From contig USIX01000159.1 of assembly GCA_900554895.1 (NCBI GenBank), positions 1 through 5,560 of the forward strand: 5,560 nt of DNA, given 5' to 3'. The position numbers and the translations under genes were made by a program. Under the pieces are notes generated by a model. That model searched no databases. It saw only the letters and a program-made list of their open reading frames with translations, and was not told the DNA's origin. Of the stretch, positions 4,849 through 5,560 are shown piece after piece. Origin of the DNA: an uncultured Megamonas sp. GTDB taxonomy: Bacteria > Bacillota > Negativicutes > Selenomonadales > Selenomonadaceae. Every line of letters begins with the position of its first letter. The stretch's first letter is position 1.

Positions 4849-5560
4849 ATGAAAATAAGAACGTTAACATCTGTATTGTTAATAACTTTAGTAATAACAC
4901 AGTTTTATCCGGCGCAGACACAGGCGGCAGTAACACTGGCTAAATCGGAAAAACAGGCGGAAATGGTAAATACCGTTTTAAATAATGAGATATCGAGTAT
5001 ACGCTACAGTAAGACGGACGATAAAGTCAGAGTTGTATTCGATTTAAACGAAACGACACAGTATGAAATAAAGCCACTTGATAACGGATATATCATGGTG
5101 GATTTTTCCGAACCGATAAGTAAAAATTATGCGGGCGGGATAAATATAGGCGACAGCTCCGTTCCATTCGTGGAAATCTACAGCGACGGCAAAATGAGCT
5201 GCGCCGTCATTCAGGTAACGGACGGCAGTGCGTATGAAAGCGGCGAGCTGAAAGGTCCGCGCCGTCTGTACGTGGATATCAGCAAGGATTACGAGTACAG
5301 CATTACGAAAAATCTGGAGCCGGGATTGACGCAGATTTCCTATTACAGCCGCAAAAACGGTGAACGGCAAACGGCTCAGCTGGTGGAAGTCGACCCGAAA
5401 TATTTTAAATTCGTGCCGGTGCTGGGCGGCGGCGATAAAATGGCGAAAAATACGGTTAAAGCCATGTCCGATTATGTAGATGCGGCCGTAGCGGAAAATG
5501 CTTCGTATTTCGGCGACGGGAAAGAGCTTTACGGCGTGACGAAAATCGCCGGCGACATGA
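4849..5560 (+). CDS. Exported AMIN-domain protein with start of a phosphodiester glycosidase (NAGPA/DUF2233-like) domain, 3' end outside window
   Basis: The first 237 codons are present with no stop. AAGGAAGG (4835-4842) sits 6 nt before the ATG. Residues 1-26 look like a signal peptide: basic K2/R4, a hydrophobic core (6-17), and a likely cleavage after TQA (24-26), so the protein should be exported. Residues about 48-145 resemble an AMIN domain, a beta-rich module that targets proteins to the envelope or peptidoglycan (VRVVFDL at 60-66, YIMVDF at 81-86, RRLYVDI at 139-145). From about 158 the pattern changes to that of phosphodiester glycosidases: QLVEVDP (177-183), FVPVLGGG (188-195), TVKAMSDY (202-209), and AAVAENASYF (212-221) followed by LYGVTKIAGD, matching the family's AINGxFF...G...I.G block. 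The catalytic part lies mostly beyond the edge, so enzyme activity is inference. Following mreB suggests an envelope role. An AMIN-amidase is a less likely alternative. Confidence 0.72.
   Translation, partial: MKIRTLTSVLLITLVITQFYPAQTQAAVTLAKSEKQAEMVNTVLNNEISSIRYSKTDDKVRVVFDLNETTQYEIKPLDNGYIMVDFSEPISKNYAGGINIGDSSVPFVEIYSDGKMSCAVIQVTDGSAYESGELKGPRRLYVDISKDYEYSITKNLEPGLTQISYYSRKNGERQTAQLVEVDPKYFKFVPVLGGGDKMAKNTVKAMSDYVDAAVAENASYFGDGKELYGVTKIAGDM

Noticed and set aside
5044..5370. 108-codon open frame antisense to the AMIN-domain gene
   Set aside because: It overlaps a frame with a signal peptide, good ribosome-binding site and recognisable domains; it ends without supporting signals.

Overview
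The window looks like chromosomal DNA of an anaerobic, fairly AT-rich member of the Bacillota. The genes are moderately AT-rich and the intergenic regions very AT-rich. Ribosome-binding sites are strong and purine-rich (GGGGAGG type), two starts are GTG, and promoters are SigA-like. Succinyl-CoA synthetase beside a lactate/malate-type dehydrogenase suggests C4-acid or propionate/succinate metabolism. My best guess is a Negativicutes-like organism (Selenomonadales/Acidaminococcales type), but nothing in the sequence proves this.

Layout: (1) 1-92, minus strand, the first 30 codons of an unrecognised gene that runs off the left edge. (2) 93-405, an AT-rich divergent regulatory region with a candidate promoter, a 14-bp perfect palindrome and other symmetric elements. 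(3) 406-2499, plus strand, a two-gene operon sucC-sucD encoding the beta and alpha subunits of ADP-forming succinyl-CoA synthetase. (4) 2508-2545, one hairpin with an A-tract on one side and a T-tract on the other, which can terminate both converging transcripts. (5) 2568-3518, minus strand, an NAD-dependent 2-hydroxyacid dehydrogenase of the LDH/MDH superfamily with non-canonical specificity-loop and catalytic-dyad residues, driven by a very good extended -10 promoter. (6) 3519-3767, a divergent promoter region. (7) 3768-4805, plus strand, an MreB/Mbl-type cell-shape actin, closed by a compact terminator one base after its stop codon. (8) 4849-5560, plus strand, the first 237 codons of an exported protein with an AMIN domain followed by the start of a phosphodiester glycosidase (NAGPA/DUF2233-like) domain, cut by the right edge.

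The first half is central carbon metabolism: succinate/succinyl-CoA interconversion next to a 2-oxoacid reductase. The second half is cell-envelope biology: a shape-determining actin followed by a secreted envelope protein. I see no mobile element, CRISPR array, tRNA, rRNA or phage gene. Most content is housekeeping. The parts worth a second look are the altered active-site residues of the dehydrogenase, the altered loops of the synthetase, a nearly identical 20-base element upstream of both sucC and mreB, and the AMIN-glycosidase gene beyond the mreB terminator.
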